From: Deltaproteobacteria bacterium YD0425bin51
GTDB lineage: Bacteria > Desulfobacterota > Desulfobacteria > Desulfobacterales > YD0425bin51
NCBI GenBank assembly: GCA_002753225.1
Contig: PDZS01000012.1
Span: 1 to 64,000 of the forward strand
Reading direction: 5' to 3'
DNA length: 64,000 nt
This document shows, piece after piece, positions 46,301-55,352 of the stretch. Position 1 is the stretch's first letter; every line of letters starts with the position of its first letter. Position numbers and translations under genes: made by a program. The notes beneath the pieces are model-generated. The model searched no databases, was not told the DNA's origin, and worked only from the letters and a program-made list of their open reading frames with translations.

Positions 46301-46891
46301 AAAAAAACGTATGGATTCAACAAAATCTCCAAACATTTCAATTCGTATTGGTTCATCATACTGTGGAGAGAAGATGTCAACTATTCCCCCTCTTACAGAG
46401 AATTCTCCTGGTTCTTCAACAATAACAGATCGATTATAGCCGCTTGAAACTAATTTCTCTAAAAGAGTATCCCTGTCAATTTCTTCTTGAGACATAACAG
46501 GTTCAACAAATTTAGTTAATTCATTCTTTGGAATTAACTTCTGCAAAAGAGCTTGAATTGTTATACAAATAATTTGTGGATAAGGATTTTCTATTAAATC
46601 ATATAAAGCGCTTATACGTTTTTTCGATATACTGTCATGGGTGAATAAAAATTTAGATGATGCAAATTCGTAGGAAGGAAAATAGATTGGTGATAAATTA
46701 TATTTTGATCCAAAAAAAGTCAAATCTCCTAAAATCTTTTCTGAATCTTTAGGATTAGAACTAATTATTACTATTGGAACTTTTATACTTTTATGAACTT
46801 GAGAAATAAAAAAAGCAATTTCTGCTCCAGATAATCCAGTACAATTAATTTTGTTATTAGACGAAATATACTCAAATAATTTAAAAAACAT
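43397..46891 (-). CDS. mfd: Transcription-repair coupling factor Mfd
   Basis: An 1164-residue ATP-dependent translocase that displaces stalled RNA polymerase and recruits UvrA. The UvrB-like N-terminal part contains SVRGGIVDIFSPQYDEPIR. A CarD-like polymerase-interacting domain follows (DLIVHVDHGIGKYKGLIKL). The motor contains Walker A CGDVGYGKTEVAL, DEEQRFG, LTATPIPRTLHMS and YQLRGRVGRS. The C-terminal domain is also present. Length is normal. The start has no Shine-Dalgarno. An out-of-frame ATG 41 bases upstream (46932) has AAGGA 9 bases before it. Confidence 0.97.
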   Translation of the reverse strand: MFFKLFEYISSNNKINCTGLSGAEIAFFISQVHKSIKVPIVIISSNPKDSEKILGDLTFFGSKYNLSPIYFPSYEFASSKFLFTHDSISKKRISALYDLIENPYPQIICITIQALLQKLIPKNELTKFVEPVMSQEEIDRDTLLEKLVSSGYNRSVIVEEPGEFSVRGGIVDIFSPQYDEPIRIEMFGDFVESIRFFSPLTQRTSQSIKEAVILPASEAILKMANIEAFIANIRHQAGIQGISSHNLKGFIERIKSEGIFQGLETLLSLIYPSLDTFFDYIGDKAIFIEIEPKNLEFCANEFTESAIKNYADATNENRICVEPDKSYLTWSNINQILSNKKRLTIRMLKSSDNEELSFHFNIKDNSFIHAELKNHKYHLEHNKLLLPLANWIINEKQQKRIVFIVCSTQSQGDRVRSLLTPYGINIGTLEKFPEEMREHGLVYIILGHISSGFVWEDESISIITEDEIFGQKQHRREKRKKSSVKETLLSLDDLKQDDLIVHVDHGIGKYKGLIKLKIDGITNDYLLLSYKDEDKLYLPVDRMNMVQKYIGVEGLTPDLDKMGGKSWDKTKERAKKAAEKIAGELLELYAARKIKEGHTFGEVDSYFHDFEAGFPYEETPDQLKAIEDVISDMQNTTPMDRLICGDVGYGKTEVALRASFIAANEGKQVAILVPTTLLAEQHFTNFSNRFEKYPFVIKCLNRFRSSSEQRTIIDDLASGKIDIAIGTHRLIQKDVKFKDLGLLIIDEEQRFGVKHKERLKKFKTTVDVLTLTATPIPRTLHMSLVGIRDISVIATPPEERRSIISYICEFDDAIISEGIRKELKRGGQIYFVHNNINSITKIAERLKKVVPEIKLGIAHGQLDEEELEDIMMKFLKKEIDMLVCTTIIESGIDIPSVNTIFINRADRFGLSQIYQLRGRVGRSSEQAYAYLLVPNEAIITSDAQKRLKVLMEHSDLGSGFQIAMNDLRIRGGGSILSSSQSGHIAAIGYDMFLQLMENAVSELKGEKTTENLEPEINIGISAFIPESYITDIDERLLIYRRLSKLKDNKDISEIKEELIDRYGELPVEANNLLLKILFRILCIKAGIKKIDLTPSQVLLYAAESHQKNPFAVVDMVLSEPNKFQITPNHVICAKISQGNLNIQLAQVKNILKDITQRVNGINIS

Positions 46892-47017
46892 TTTTTGAAA
46901 TTATCATAAATTATATTATTTTGTCTAAACATTTCCTTTGCTTCCTTTGATATTTTTATCTTATAATTATTTATAAGCTCAAATATTATGGCTAAACCTA
47001 CAAAAAGGATCTCATAT

Positions 47018-49459
47018 ATGAGTCGTTTAAAACTTTGCTCTTATTTATTGATATTATCCCTACTATTATCTATTTGCACTGTTTCTGCTGAAGATTCTTC
47101 TCTTGTAATTAAAGTTGGTTCTTATGAAAATTCTCCCAAAGTTTACGTAAATAATGATGGTATTGTTACAGGTGTTTTTCCTGATATTTTAAATACTATC
47201 TCTGTTTTGGAAGGTTTTAAGATAAATTATGTTCAAGGCACATGGACAGAGTGTTTAGATAGATTAGAACATGGAGAAATAGACATTATGTTAGATGTTG
47301 CTATTTCCCCTGAGCGCATTAATCGGTTTGATTTTAATAATGAAACTGTTTTGAACAGTTATTCAGCTATTTACACTAAACCTACTACTTCAATTCAATC
47401 ATATTTTGATCTTAAAGATAAGCGTATTGCAGTTATGAAAGGTAGTATTAACTATACGGGGGAAGAAGGGATAAAAAAAACACTTGATAAATTTAATATT
47501 TCTGCTCAGTTTATTGAGTATAATTCTTATAAGGAAGTTTTTCAGGCAGTTTCAACAAATGCTTCTGATGCTGGGGTTGTAAATATAATCTTTGGTTTTC
47601 TTCTTGAAAAAGATTTTAATATAATTCGTTCTCCAATTGTTTTTAATCCAAGTCAGCTAAGGTTTGCATTTACTAAAAATTCAGAAAAAGGACATATGCT
47701 GGCTTCAAAAATAGATAAACGCCTTATTGATCTTAAAAAAGATCGTTCTTCAGCTTATTATGAAGCTCTTAACAGACATATATACGGAAAACCTGATGAT
47801 ATTCCAGAGAAAGTTCAAAATACTTTTTCTAAGACAATACATTTAACTGAAATAGAGAGAAACTGGATTAAAAAACATAAGAATATCCGTATTGGAATTG
47901 ATCCTGAATTTGTCCCTTTTGAATATCGTGATATAAATGGAACACACCAAGGAATATCATCTGATTATGTAAGAATTCTTAATGAGCGTCTTGGCTTGAA
48001 TATGAAAGTAGTTGAAAATTTGTCATGGAAACAGGTAATAGAGCTTACTAAAAAACAGGAAATAGATGTTTTGTCTTGTGTTGGACAGACTGAAGAAAGA
48101 AAACAATATCTTATATTTTCAAAACCATATGTTAATTACCACCGTGTAATTTTAACACGGAGCGATGCTCCATTTATAACTGGAATTAAAGATATTCAAA
48201 ACAAGAAAGTAGGAGTTCAGGCAGGAACTTCCCATGAAGGCTTTGTAAAGGAACAGACTTCAATTAAGCCTATAACTTACCCTACTTTGCAGGAAGGTTT
48301 AATGGCTCTATCTGGAGGACAGGTTGAAGCTTTTGTTGTAAATATTGCATCAGCTTCATACTGGATTCGAAAGCTCAATTTAACAAATTTGAAAGTTGCA
48401 GCCCAAGCATCATTTGAGATATTTTATCTTTATTTTGCTGTTCGTAAAGATTTTCCTGAGCTTTTATCAATCATAAATAAAGGACTAAACTCAATAACTC
48501 AAGAAGAAGATCAGGAAATTCAGCGTAAATGGGTGAGTGTAGAATATAAAACAGGTGTTGATATCAGATTGATTTGGAAATATGTGTTTTATATTTCAAT
48601 AGGTTTGTTTATTTTTTTCTCTTTAATTTTATTTTGGAATTATCGCTTAAAAAAAGAGATAACTATACGTGAAAAAACTGAACTTGAACTTGAAAGACAT
48701 GCTTATGAACTAGAGAAAGCAAATGAGCAACTCAAAGAGCTTGATCATCTGAAAAATATGTTTATAGCCTCTGTATCTCATGAACTTAGAACACCTTTAA
48801 ATTCAATAATTGGTTTTACAGGGATTATATTACAGGGACTAACAGGAGAATTGAATCCTAAACAAAAAGATCAGCTTACCCGTGTCTATTCATGTGCCAA
48901 TCATCTACTTGGACTTATTACTGATGTAATAGATATATCTAAAATTGAGGCTGGAAGGATTGATGTTTATCCAAAAAAGTTTCGCGTCATTGAAATCATT
49001 CAAGAGGCAATAATATCTATTCAGCCTCAATTACAGGCTAAATCTTTATCTCTTGAATCTGATGTTCCAGATGATTTAATGGTTAATACAGATAGAAAGC
49101 GTTTTCAGCAATGTATATTAAATTATTTAAGTAATGCTTTAAAATACAGCGAACAAGGTACAATCAAAATAGTTGCGCGCGATGTGGGAAAGTATGTAGA
49201 AGTGAAGATAAGTGATACTGGAATTGGCATATCTGAAGCAGATGTAAAAAGACTTTTTGAACCATTTGAGCGTATTGATTCACATTTGAGAGTTAAAGCA
49301 GGGGGTACAGGTCTCGGGCTTTATCTGACTCGAAAGATAGCTCAAGAATTGCTAAAAGGAGATATTAGTGTTGAAAGTGAGTTACATAAAGGGAGCGTCT
49401 TTGGAATAACAGTTTTGAAAGATATAGAGGCTAAAAATGAAAAGAGCATTAGTGATTGA
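47018..49459 (+). CDS. Sensor kinase with two periplasmic SBP_bac_3 domains
   Basis: About 813 residues. A signal peptide (LLLSICTVSAE) is followed by two type-3 solute-binding domains in tandem (about residues 25-250 and 280-505). The second begins KNIRIGIDPEFVPFEYRD. One transmembrane helix lies near 520-545, followed by a coiled coil, HisKA with SVSHELRTPLNSIIGF, and HATPase with DTGIGIS and GGTGLGLYLT. The layout resembles BvgS/EvgS. No receiver is attached, but a lone response regulator starts within its 3' end (23-base overlap). I use the ATG at 47018, preceded by AAAAGGA, instead of one at 46988 that lacks a binding site. The ligand is unknown; amino acids are the family default. Confidence 0.88.
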   Translation: MSRLKLCSYLLILSLLLSICTVSAEDSSLVIKVGSYENSPKVYVNNDGIVTGVFPDILNTISVLEGFKINYVQGTWTECLDRLEHGEIDIMLDVAISPERINRFDFNNETVLNSYSAIYTKPTTSIQSYFDLKDKRIAVMKGSINYTGEEGIKKTLDKFNISAQFIEYNSYKEVFQAVSTNASDAGVVNIIFGFLLEKDFNIIRSPIVFNPSQLRFAFTKNSEKGHMLASKIDKRLIDLKKDRSSAYYEALNRHIYGKPDDIPEKVQNTFSKTIHLTEIERNWIKKHKNIRIGIDPEFVPFEYRDINGTHQGISSDYVRILNERLGLNMKVVENLSWKQVIELTKKQEIDVLSCVGQTEERKQYLIFSKPYVNYHRVILTRSDAPFITGIKDIQNKKVGVQAGTSHEGFVKEQTSIKPITYPTLQEGLMALSGGQVEAFVVNIASASYWIRKLNLTNLKVAAQASFEIFYLYFAVRKDFPELLSIINKGLNSITQEEDQEIQRKWVSVEYKTGVDIRLIWKYVFYISIGLFIFFSLILFWNYRLKKEITIREKTELELERHAYELEKANEQLKELDHLKNMFIASVSHELRTPLNSIIGFTGIILQGLTGELNPKQKDQLTRVYSCANHLLGLITDVIDISKIEAGRIDVYPKKFRVIEIIQEAIISIQPQLQAKSLSLESDVPDDLMVNTDRKRFQQCILNYLSNALKYSEQGTIKIVARDVGKYVEVKISDTGIGISEADVKRLFEPFERIDSHLRVKAGGTGLGLYLTRKIAQELLKGDISVESELHKGSVFGITVLKDIEAKNEKSISD

Positions 49460-49808
49460 AGATAATGAAAATAATATGGAATTAATTACATTTATTTTAG
49501 AAGTTAACGGGTATGAAACTATTAGAGCAATGAACGGCAGAACTGGTTATGAAAAAGCTGTAAATGAAATTCCAGATTTTATCATTTTAGATATTCAACT
49601 CCCTGATATTATGGGTACAGATGTTTTAAAGATGCTCCGTTCTTCTGACAAATCTAAATCTATTCCTGTTATTGCCATGACTTCTTATGCCATGTCTGGA
49701 GATTGTGAACGCCTACTTTCAGCAGGTTGCGATGGTTATATTGAAAAGCCTATTAATCCTAATATTGTCATGGACCAAATAAAAAAAATCATAGGAGACT
49801 CATTATGA
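49437..49808 (+). CDS. Single-domain response regulator
   Basis: A 123-residue CheY-like receiver. The acidic pocket is IEDNENN, the phospho-acceptor Asp lies in FIILDIQLPD, and the conserved Thr/Lys are in IAMTSYA and YIEKPINP. There is no output domain. It overlaps the SBP-kinase gene upstream by 23 bases and the next gene by 4, so all three are co-translated. It is the likely phosphate acceptor for the upstream kinase and could shuttle it to the following hybrid kinase. Confidence 0.92.
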   Translation: MKRALVIEDNENNMELITFILEVNGYETIRAMNGRTGYEKAVNEIPDFIILDIQLPDIMGTDVLKMLRSSDKSKSIPVIAMTSYAMSGDCERLLSAGCDGYIEKPINPNIVMDQIKKIIGDSL

Positions 49809-51832
49809 AGATTTTGGTTGTAGAAGATGATGAAAATTCTAGACTTTTACAGCATTATATCTTAGATTCGGCAGGTTATGAAGTGATAAGTGCGGAAAAT
49901 GGCAAAGATGGATTACTACTTGCTGAAAATAACATTCCTGATTTAATTATCTCTGATATTTTAATGCCTGTTATGGATGGCTACTCTTTGTGCCGAGAAA
50001 TTAGAAAGAATAAAAAATTATATCATATACCATTTATTTTTTATACAGCTACATACACAAGCGACAAGGATAAAAAATTAGCTTTAGATTTAGGAGCCAC
50101 AAAGTTTATTATAAAACCAATGGATCCTATGGAATTTCTTAAAAATGTTAAAGAGACTCTTGCAGATAATATTAAATCACAAAATACCTTAAATGAAAAA
50201 TCTCCTTTGGAACTTGAAACAGAATATTCTTCTGTCTTAGCTTCCAAACTAGAAAAAAAAGTCTGTGTCCTTGAGGAAAAACAAAAAGAGTTGGAGCTAA
50301 GCGAGCAAAAATATCGTAGACTTGTAGAAGTGCTTCATGAAAATTACTTTTTTTATACTTATGACGCAAGCGGAGCTTTGACTTACATTAGTCCATCTTT
50401 TACTTATGTTTTGGGATATACCAAAGAAGATGGTATGCTTGGAATCATGAAATATCTTACAGATAATCCTATTAATAAGGAAGCTTTAAAAAAATTTGAG
50501 CTTAATTTAAAAGGGGTAAGGCAATCCCAATATGAAGTAGAAATCTATCATAAAAACGGAAGTGTACGCTTTCTGGAATTGACAGAACACCCATTTATAT
50601 CTAATAAAAGCCTACAAGTTGAGCAAATCGAAGGGATTGCCCATGACATTACTGAACGTAAAATTATCGAGGCAGAAAAAGCAAAACTGCAGGAATCCTT
50701 AAGGCGTATTGAAAAAAATCAAGCTCTTGGGACTTTAGCTTCAGGTATTTCCCATGATTTTAATAATATTTTGATGTGTATTATTGGATACACAGAAATG
50801 CTTCAATTAAATCTGCCAAAAAACTTAAAATGGCATTCTTATATTGAGCAAATTCTTAGCGCAAGCAAAAGAGCAAGCGATCTTTTAAAGCAGATTCTTA
50901 GCTTTAGCAGAAGAACTGAGCAAGAAAAACGTCCATTAAAATTGCAGCCTATTATTAATGAAGCTTTAGAACTTTTGAGAGGCTCAATGCCAAGGACAAT
51001 AGAAATTCAGAATTATATTGATAAATATTCTCCTCCTGTTATGGCAGATCCTACGCAGATTTACGAGATATTAATAAATTTATGCACAAATGCATATCAT
51101 GCCATGCGCGAAAAAGGGGGTATTTTAAAAGTTATACTTTCTACAAAAAAGATCGAACCAAATCAAGATTATTATGATATAAAACCAGGAAATTATGTAT
51201 GTATAGAAGTAATTGACAATGGATGTGGAATTGAAAAAAATATTCAGGATAGGATTTTTGAGCCTTATTTTACAACCAAACCTAAAGGGGAAGGAACTGG
51301 AATTGGTCTTGCTGTTGTAAATGGAATTGTTCAAAACCATAATGGATATATTAAATTTTATAGCGAACCACAAAAAGGGACAAAATTTTATATATATTTC
51401 CCTATAGCAGAATTTGATTGCAAAGAAGAAAAATCTAATTGTGAAGATCTTCATCTTAAAAAAGGTAAAGGGGAGCATATTTTAGTAATTGATGATGATG
51501 TGAATACAGTTCGCATATTAAAAGATATGATTGTTCAATTAAACTATAGGGTTACATGCAAAACAAATAGCTTAGAGGCTTTGTCTATATTTAAATCTGA
51601 ATCGTCAAAATTTGATTTAGTTATTACTGATTTCTCTATGCCTAATATTGATGGCATTACTCTCTCAGAAGAACTTTTGAAAGTAAGGTCAAATATCCCA
51701 ATAATTTTATGCACTAGTTTTAATGAAATTATTAATGAAGAAAATACCAAAAAAATAGGTATCTATAAATATCTTATGAAACCTGTAACGCTCCGAACTC
51801 TTTCTCATGAATTATCTATAATTCTATTTTGA
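49805..51832 (+). CDS. Receiver-PAS-histidine kinase-receiver hybrid
   Basis: A 675-residue soluble protein. Receiver 1 is at residues 1-120 (VVEDDENSRLL, DLIISDILMPVMDGY), and a PAS domain with PAC lies at about 165-290. Next comes an NtrB-like HisKA (ISHDFNNILMCIIGY), then HATPase (LCTNAYHAMREKG, DNGCGIE, GTGIGLAVV). Receiver 2 is at about 555-672 (LVIDDDVNTVR, LVITDFSMPNIDG). A receiver at each end suggests it accepts phosphate from an upstream kinase and sends it out from the last domain. It is convergent with the secretion ATPase gene; the stop codons are adjacent. Confidence 0.9.
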   Translation: MKILVVEDDENSRLLQHYILDSAGYEVISAENGKDGLLLAENNIPDLIISDILMPVMDGYSLCREIRKNKKLYHIPFIFYTATYTSDKDKKLALDLGATKFIIKPMDPMEFLKNVKETLADNIKSQNTLNEKSPLELETEYSSVLASKLEKKVCVLEEKQKELELSEQKYRRLVEVLHENYFFYTYDASGALTYISPSFTYVLGYTKEDGMLGIMKYLTDNPINKEALKKFELNLKGVRQSQYEVEIYHKNGSVRFLELTEHPFISNKSLQVEQIEGIAHDITERKIIEAEKAKLQESLRRIEKNQALGTLASGISHDFNNILMCIIGYTEMLQLNLPKNLKWHSYIEQILSASKRASDLLKQILSFSRRTEQEKRPLKLQPIINEALELLRGSMPRTIEIQNYIDKYSPPVMADPTQIYEILINLCTNAYHAMREKGGILKVILSTKKIEPNQDYYDIKPGNYVCIEVIDNGCGIEKNIQDRIFEPYFTTKPKGEGTGIGLAVVNGIVQNHNGYIKFYSEPQKGTKFYIYFPIAEFDCKEEKSNCEDLHLKKGKGEHILVIDDDVNTVRILKDMIVQLNYRVTCKTNSLEALSIFKSESSKFDLVITDFSMPNIDGITLSEELLKVRSNIPIILCTSFNEIINEENTKKIGIYKYLMKPVTLRTLSHELSIILF

Positions 51833-53536
51833 TTATATAATAACTGATGCTCCTTCTTCTAATGTAGTAATTCCATTTATTATTTTATTCCTAGCATCAG
51901 TTTTGAGCGTAGAAAGAAGTCCTGATTCAACAGTTTTACGTTTTATTTCCAAAGCTGTTTTTCCATCTGCAATCATCTCTTGAACCATTTCATCTATTAT
52001 TAGAACTTCAAATATTCCTGTACGTCCTAAATACCCAGTTTCCTTACAATTCATGCATCCTTTACCTTTTCCTATATTAGCCAAATCTTCATTTGATATT
52101 TCAAAAAATTTCAAACCGGAAATAGATGGCATATAGCTTTCTCTACAGTAAAGGCATACTTTCCTGACTAATCTTTGGGCAAAAATAAGAAGGACAATTG
52201 AAGAAATATAAAAAGGCTCTATACCCATATTTACAAAACGAGTTATTGCAGAAGCAGCATCATTTGTATGAACAGTACTTAAAACCAAGTGTCCTGTCAT
52301 TGCAGCTTGAACTGATACTGATGCAGTTTCACCATCTCTTATTTCTCCTACCATTATTACATCAGGATCCTGACGAAGAATTGAACGGAGTCCGCTCGCA
52401 AAGGTCATACCTGCTTTGCGGTTTAATTGAATCTGACAAATTTTTTCTACTCTATATTCTACAGGATCTTCTAATGTTACAATATTTATATGAGGCTGCA
52501 TAATTTCTTTTAAAATGGAATATAAAGTTGTACTTTTACCGCTTCCTGTTGGTCCTGTACTTAATATCATTCCATACGGTTTATGTATTTTTGACCGTAT
52601 TTTGAGTTGATCACTTGTAGACATACCAAGATATTCAAGAGAATAAATATGAGCAGTAACGTCTAAAAGTCTTAAAACCAGCTTTTCTCCATGAATTGAT
52701 GGTACAGTAGAAACTCTGACATTTATTTCTTTGTCATACATTTTGACTGTAAATCTTCCATCTTGAGGAATTCTTGCAGTAGATATATCCATATTGGCAA
52801 GTATTTTAAAACGTGAGATTATTGCTTGATGCATAGATCTTGGTGGAGACTTAATTTCATGAAGTTTACCATCAACTCTGATACGAAGATGAATGAAATT
52901 CTTTTCAGGACTTATGTGAATATCGCTTGCTCCAGCGCAAATAGCTTCATAAAGCATCCAGCTTACAACTTTTATAACAGGAGCATTTTCATCCATTTCT
53001 CTAAGCGCTGTAATTGCAACATCATGGGTTATTGCTTTATCAACATCAGATTCTTTACCAAACTGCATAGATTCTAAATCATCTATCAATTTGCCTAGTC
53101 CTGAATATATCCCATAAATATTATCAGTTAAGAAATTAAACTCTTGTTCAGAGCATATTATTGGCTTAATTTCGCAATTTGTTTCAGATTCTAGTTGGTC
53201 CAGTGATTTTAAATTAAAAGGATCTGTTGTTGCAACTGTAAGGAGGGATGCTTTTTTCCGAATAGGAACTGCTTTATATTTTCTTGCAGCTTCAGGAGAG
53301 AAAACTCCTGATAAACTCATGTCTATAGGATATTCATTTTTAATATATCTCTCTATATTTGATTGCTTACATAAAGCATCAATAACTATGGTTTCACTTA
53401 CATATCCTTTATAAACTAAATATTGTCCTAGCTTCATATTGAGCTTTTGTTGATTATCTAAAGCTTCTTGAAGCTGTTTTTCATTTATAATTCCAATTTC
53501 AACTAAAAGTTCGCCTATTTTTTTTCTTTCAGTCAT
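51833..53536 (-). CDS. Type II secretion / type IV pilus assembly ATPase (GspE/PilB family)
   Basis: A 567-residue motor ATPase for pseudopilus or pilus assembly at the inner membrane. The first 55 residues contain two tandem MshEN-type motifs (KKIGELLVEIGIINEKQL and KLGQYLVYKGYVSETIV), a domain known to bind cyclic di-GMP. The motor has Walker A GPTGSGKSTTLYSI, the Asp box, Walker B GEIRDGETA and the His box. Two CxxC pairs (CLYC, CMNC) form a zinc site. No gspD/F/G or pilC/M genes are in the window, so GspE and PilB cannot be distinguished. It is a stand-alone gene, divergent from the RsbU-like gene. Confidence 0.92.
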   Translation of the reverse strand: MTERKKIGELLVEIGIINEKQLQEALDNQQKLNMKLGQYLVYKGYVSETIVIDALCKQSNIERYIKNEYPIDMSLSGVFSPEAARKYKAVPIRKKASLLTVATTDPFNLKSLDQLESETNCEIKPIICSEQEFNFLTDNIYGIYSGLGKLIDDLESMQFGKESDVDKAITHDVAITALREMDENAPVIKVVSWMLYEAICAGASDIHISPEKNFIHLRIRVDGKLHEIKSPPRSMHQAIISRFKILANMDISTARIPQDGRFTVKMYDKEINVRVSTVPSIHGEKLVLRLLDVTAHIYSLEYLGMSTSDQLKIRSKIHKPYGMILSTGPTGSGKSTTLYSILKEIMQPHINIVTLEDPVEYRVEKICQIQLNRKAGMTFASGLRSILRQDPDVIMVGEIRDGETASVSVQAAMTGHLVLSTVHTNDAASAITRFVNMGIEPFYISSIVLLIFAQRLVRKVCLYCRESYMPSISGLKFFEISNEDLANIGKGKGCMNCKETGYLGRTGIFEVLIIDEMVQEMIADGKTALEIKRKTVESGLLSTLKTDARNKIINGITTLEEGASVII

Positions 53537-53582
53537 AAAAAATCCTATTCATTTTGATGTTTTTTTCAAAAACAAATTATAG

Positions 53583-53588
53583 TATAAT
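53583..53588 (+). promoter_or_regulatory. Possible -10 element upstream of the RsbU-like gene
   Basis: TATAAT lies about 36 bases before the start of the phosphatase gene, in the short intergenic region shared with the divergent ATPase gene. No convincing -35 box at the right distance was found, only a T-rich stretch. Confidence 0.25.
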
Positions 53589-53623
53589 AGATTTAATAAT
53601 CAATATATTATTGGGAATTGATA

Positions 53624-54532
53624 ATGAAAATTGAAAATTTTTTAATAAATATTAAAGATAATAAAGTTATCAAAGAAGTACTTAATTACCTATCCATAAT
53701 AGAGGATAACAGACTTAATGAATTTTTACTTAAAAAGTTAATTTTAAAATATGCAGCGCTTGAAAAAAAAGTATCAAAACTTAATTATGAACTCTTAGAA
53801 AAACAAAGGCGTTTGGATGAAGACCTTATGGCTGCTGCAGAAATTCAGCAAAGTTTGCTCCCAAAAGAGATAAGACACATTGAAAACATTAAATTTTCAT
53901 TTAAGTTTAAACCATCAGAAAGTATTGGAGGAGATATATTCAATTTATTTCCATTAGATAAAGAGCATTTAGGCGTATATATGCTTGATGTCAGCGGACA
54001 TGGGATTCCAGCAGCTCTAGTCAGCGTTTCTGTATCTCAAATGATTAAACCTTATGATTTTTATAATCCAAAAGAATTGTTAACCAAATTGGACAAGGAA
54101 TATCCTATTGAAAGATTCGATAAATTTTTTACTATAATTTATTTTGTTTTAAACATTTATTCAGGAGATTTGATTTACAGCAATGCAGCTCATCCACACC
54201 CTGTATTAATTCGTAAAAATGGAAATTTAGAGTTTTTGGATAAAGGAGGAACTGTTATAGGAATGAGTGGAATTATGCCATTTGAAGAGGAAACAAAAAA
54301 ATTATATAAAGGTGATAAGCTTATTTTATATACAGATGGAGTTGTTGAATATCAGAATAAAGAAGGGAAACAGTTTGGGGATAACAGATTTCATGATTTA
54401 TTAAAACAATATAAAGAAGAATCTATTGATGAAATTATAACCAAAATTTATGATGAAATTATGAATTTTGGAAATGAGGCTAAATTACAGGACGATATTA
54501 GTATGTTAGGGTTTGAATTTCAAGGGGGATAA
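53624..54532 (+). CDS. RsbU/SpoIIE-type serine phosphatase
   Basis: About 302 residues. An N-terminal helical region (coiled coil about 45-75) is followed by the PP2C-like phosphatase domain. MAAAEIQQSLLPKEI, SIGGDIFNLFPL and YMLDVSGHGIPAALVS hold the metal-binding aspartates, and LILYTDGVVEYQN and LQDDISML follow. Such enzymes dephosphorylate anti-sigma-factor antagonists or similar switch proteins. No STAS or anti-sigma gene is adjacent, so the target is unknown. ATG at 53624 with GGGA ahead is preferred over TTG at 53618. The stop lies inside the ribosome-binding region of the PilZ gene that follows. Confidence 0.88.
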   Translation: MKIENFLINIKDNKVIKEVLNYLSIIEDNRLNEFLLKKLILKYAALEKKVSKLNYELLEKQRRLDEDLMAAAEIQQSLLPKEIRHIENIKFSFKFKPSESIGGDIFNLFPLDKEHLGVYMLDVSGHGIPAALVSVSVSQMIKPYDFYNPKELLTKLDKEYPIERFDKFFTIIYFVLNIYSGDLIYSNAAHPHPVLIRKNGNLEFLDKGGTVIGMSGIMPFEEETKKLYKGDKLILYTDGVVEYQNKEGKQFGDNRFHDLLKQYKEESIDEIITKIYDEIMNFGNEAKLQDDISMLGFEFQGG

Positions 54533-54536
54533 AAAA

Positions 54537-55352
54537 ATTAATACAATTAATCAGCGAAAAGAAACCAGAAGATCTATTGAATCAATAATATTACCTTTTT
54601 TAGGTACTCGCGAAATAGACCATGAGCCATTTCAATTCCTTATAATGGATATTAGCGCTACAGGAATTAAAATAGCAATACCTCAGTGGCTTGTAGGAAG
54701 AGATCGTCTTAAAAACGATGATATAATAAATCTTCATATCCCATTTCGCCTAGATGAGGCAACTTACAATCAGGGTAAAGTAGTATGGAAAAGATCTGAT
54801 GATACAATTTCTGGGGAACTATATGGAATTCATATGGAGAACAGAGTTTTTTTTTATGATCCAATATCTATTTTGCTTAAAACATCTGAAATTGATATTG
54901 ATTTTCAGGATTTTGATTCATTGGAAGGTTTATTTATAAAAATTATTAAAGATATGAGTCTTTTAAAAAAGGGAGTTTTTATTTATTTAAATCATCTTGT
55001 ACCTTATTTTTCTCGTATTAGTTCTTATTCAAATAAAGAAGAATATTCTGCTCTTAAAAACATTTTTTTAGATGATATTATAAGTAAAGTAAAAAATAAT
55101 TATGAAAATCTATATTCACTTTATAAAAAAGCTAAAGAAAAACATTCTTTCATAGAAGAAATTCCTCAAAATATTGACCTTGAAGAACTTAGAGAGATGG
55201 TTGAATCAGAAATTAATATTGATATTTTAAAAACTGCATTTGAAAGCGATGCTGTTATACCTTATTTGAACGCAATTAAACAGTTAGAAAAAAAACAATA
55301 TGACAATTATAACACAGTTGTGATGTTATATATTAAAGCTCTAAAAGTTTGA
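54537..55352 (+). CDS. PilZ-domain protein (cyclic di-GMP receptor)
   Basis: About 271 residues. The N-terminal PilZ domain has the canonical c-di-GMP ligands, RxxxR (QRKETRRS) and DxSxxG (MDISATGIK). The remaining 150 residues are helical and unrecognised. The start is unusual: no ATG, GTG or TTG in frame has a usable ribosome-binding site. AGGGGG (54523-54528) stands eight bases before an ATT codon at 54537, just after the stop of the upstream gene. A TTG at 54513 is the alternative but has no spaced binding site. The coupling suggests a shared pathway with the RsbU-like phosphatase. Confidence 0.8.
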   Translation: MNTINQRKETRRSIESIILPFLGTREIDHEPFQFLIMDISATGIKIAIPQWLVGRDRLKNDDIINLHIPFRLDEATYNQGKVVWKRSDDTISGELYGIHMENRVFFYDPISILLKTSEIDIDFQDFDSLEGLFIKIIKDMSLLKKGVFIYLNHLVPYFSRISSYSNKEEYSALKNIFLDDIISKVKNNYENLYSLYKKAKEKHSFIEEIPQNIDLEELREMVESEINIDILKTAFESDAVIPYLNAIKQLEKKQYDNYNTVVMLYIKALKV

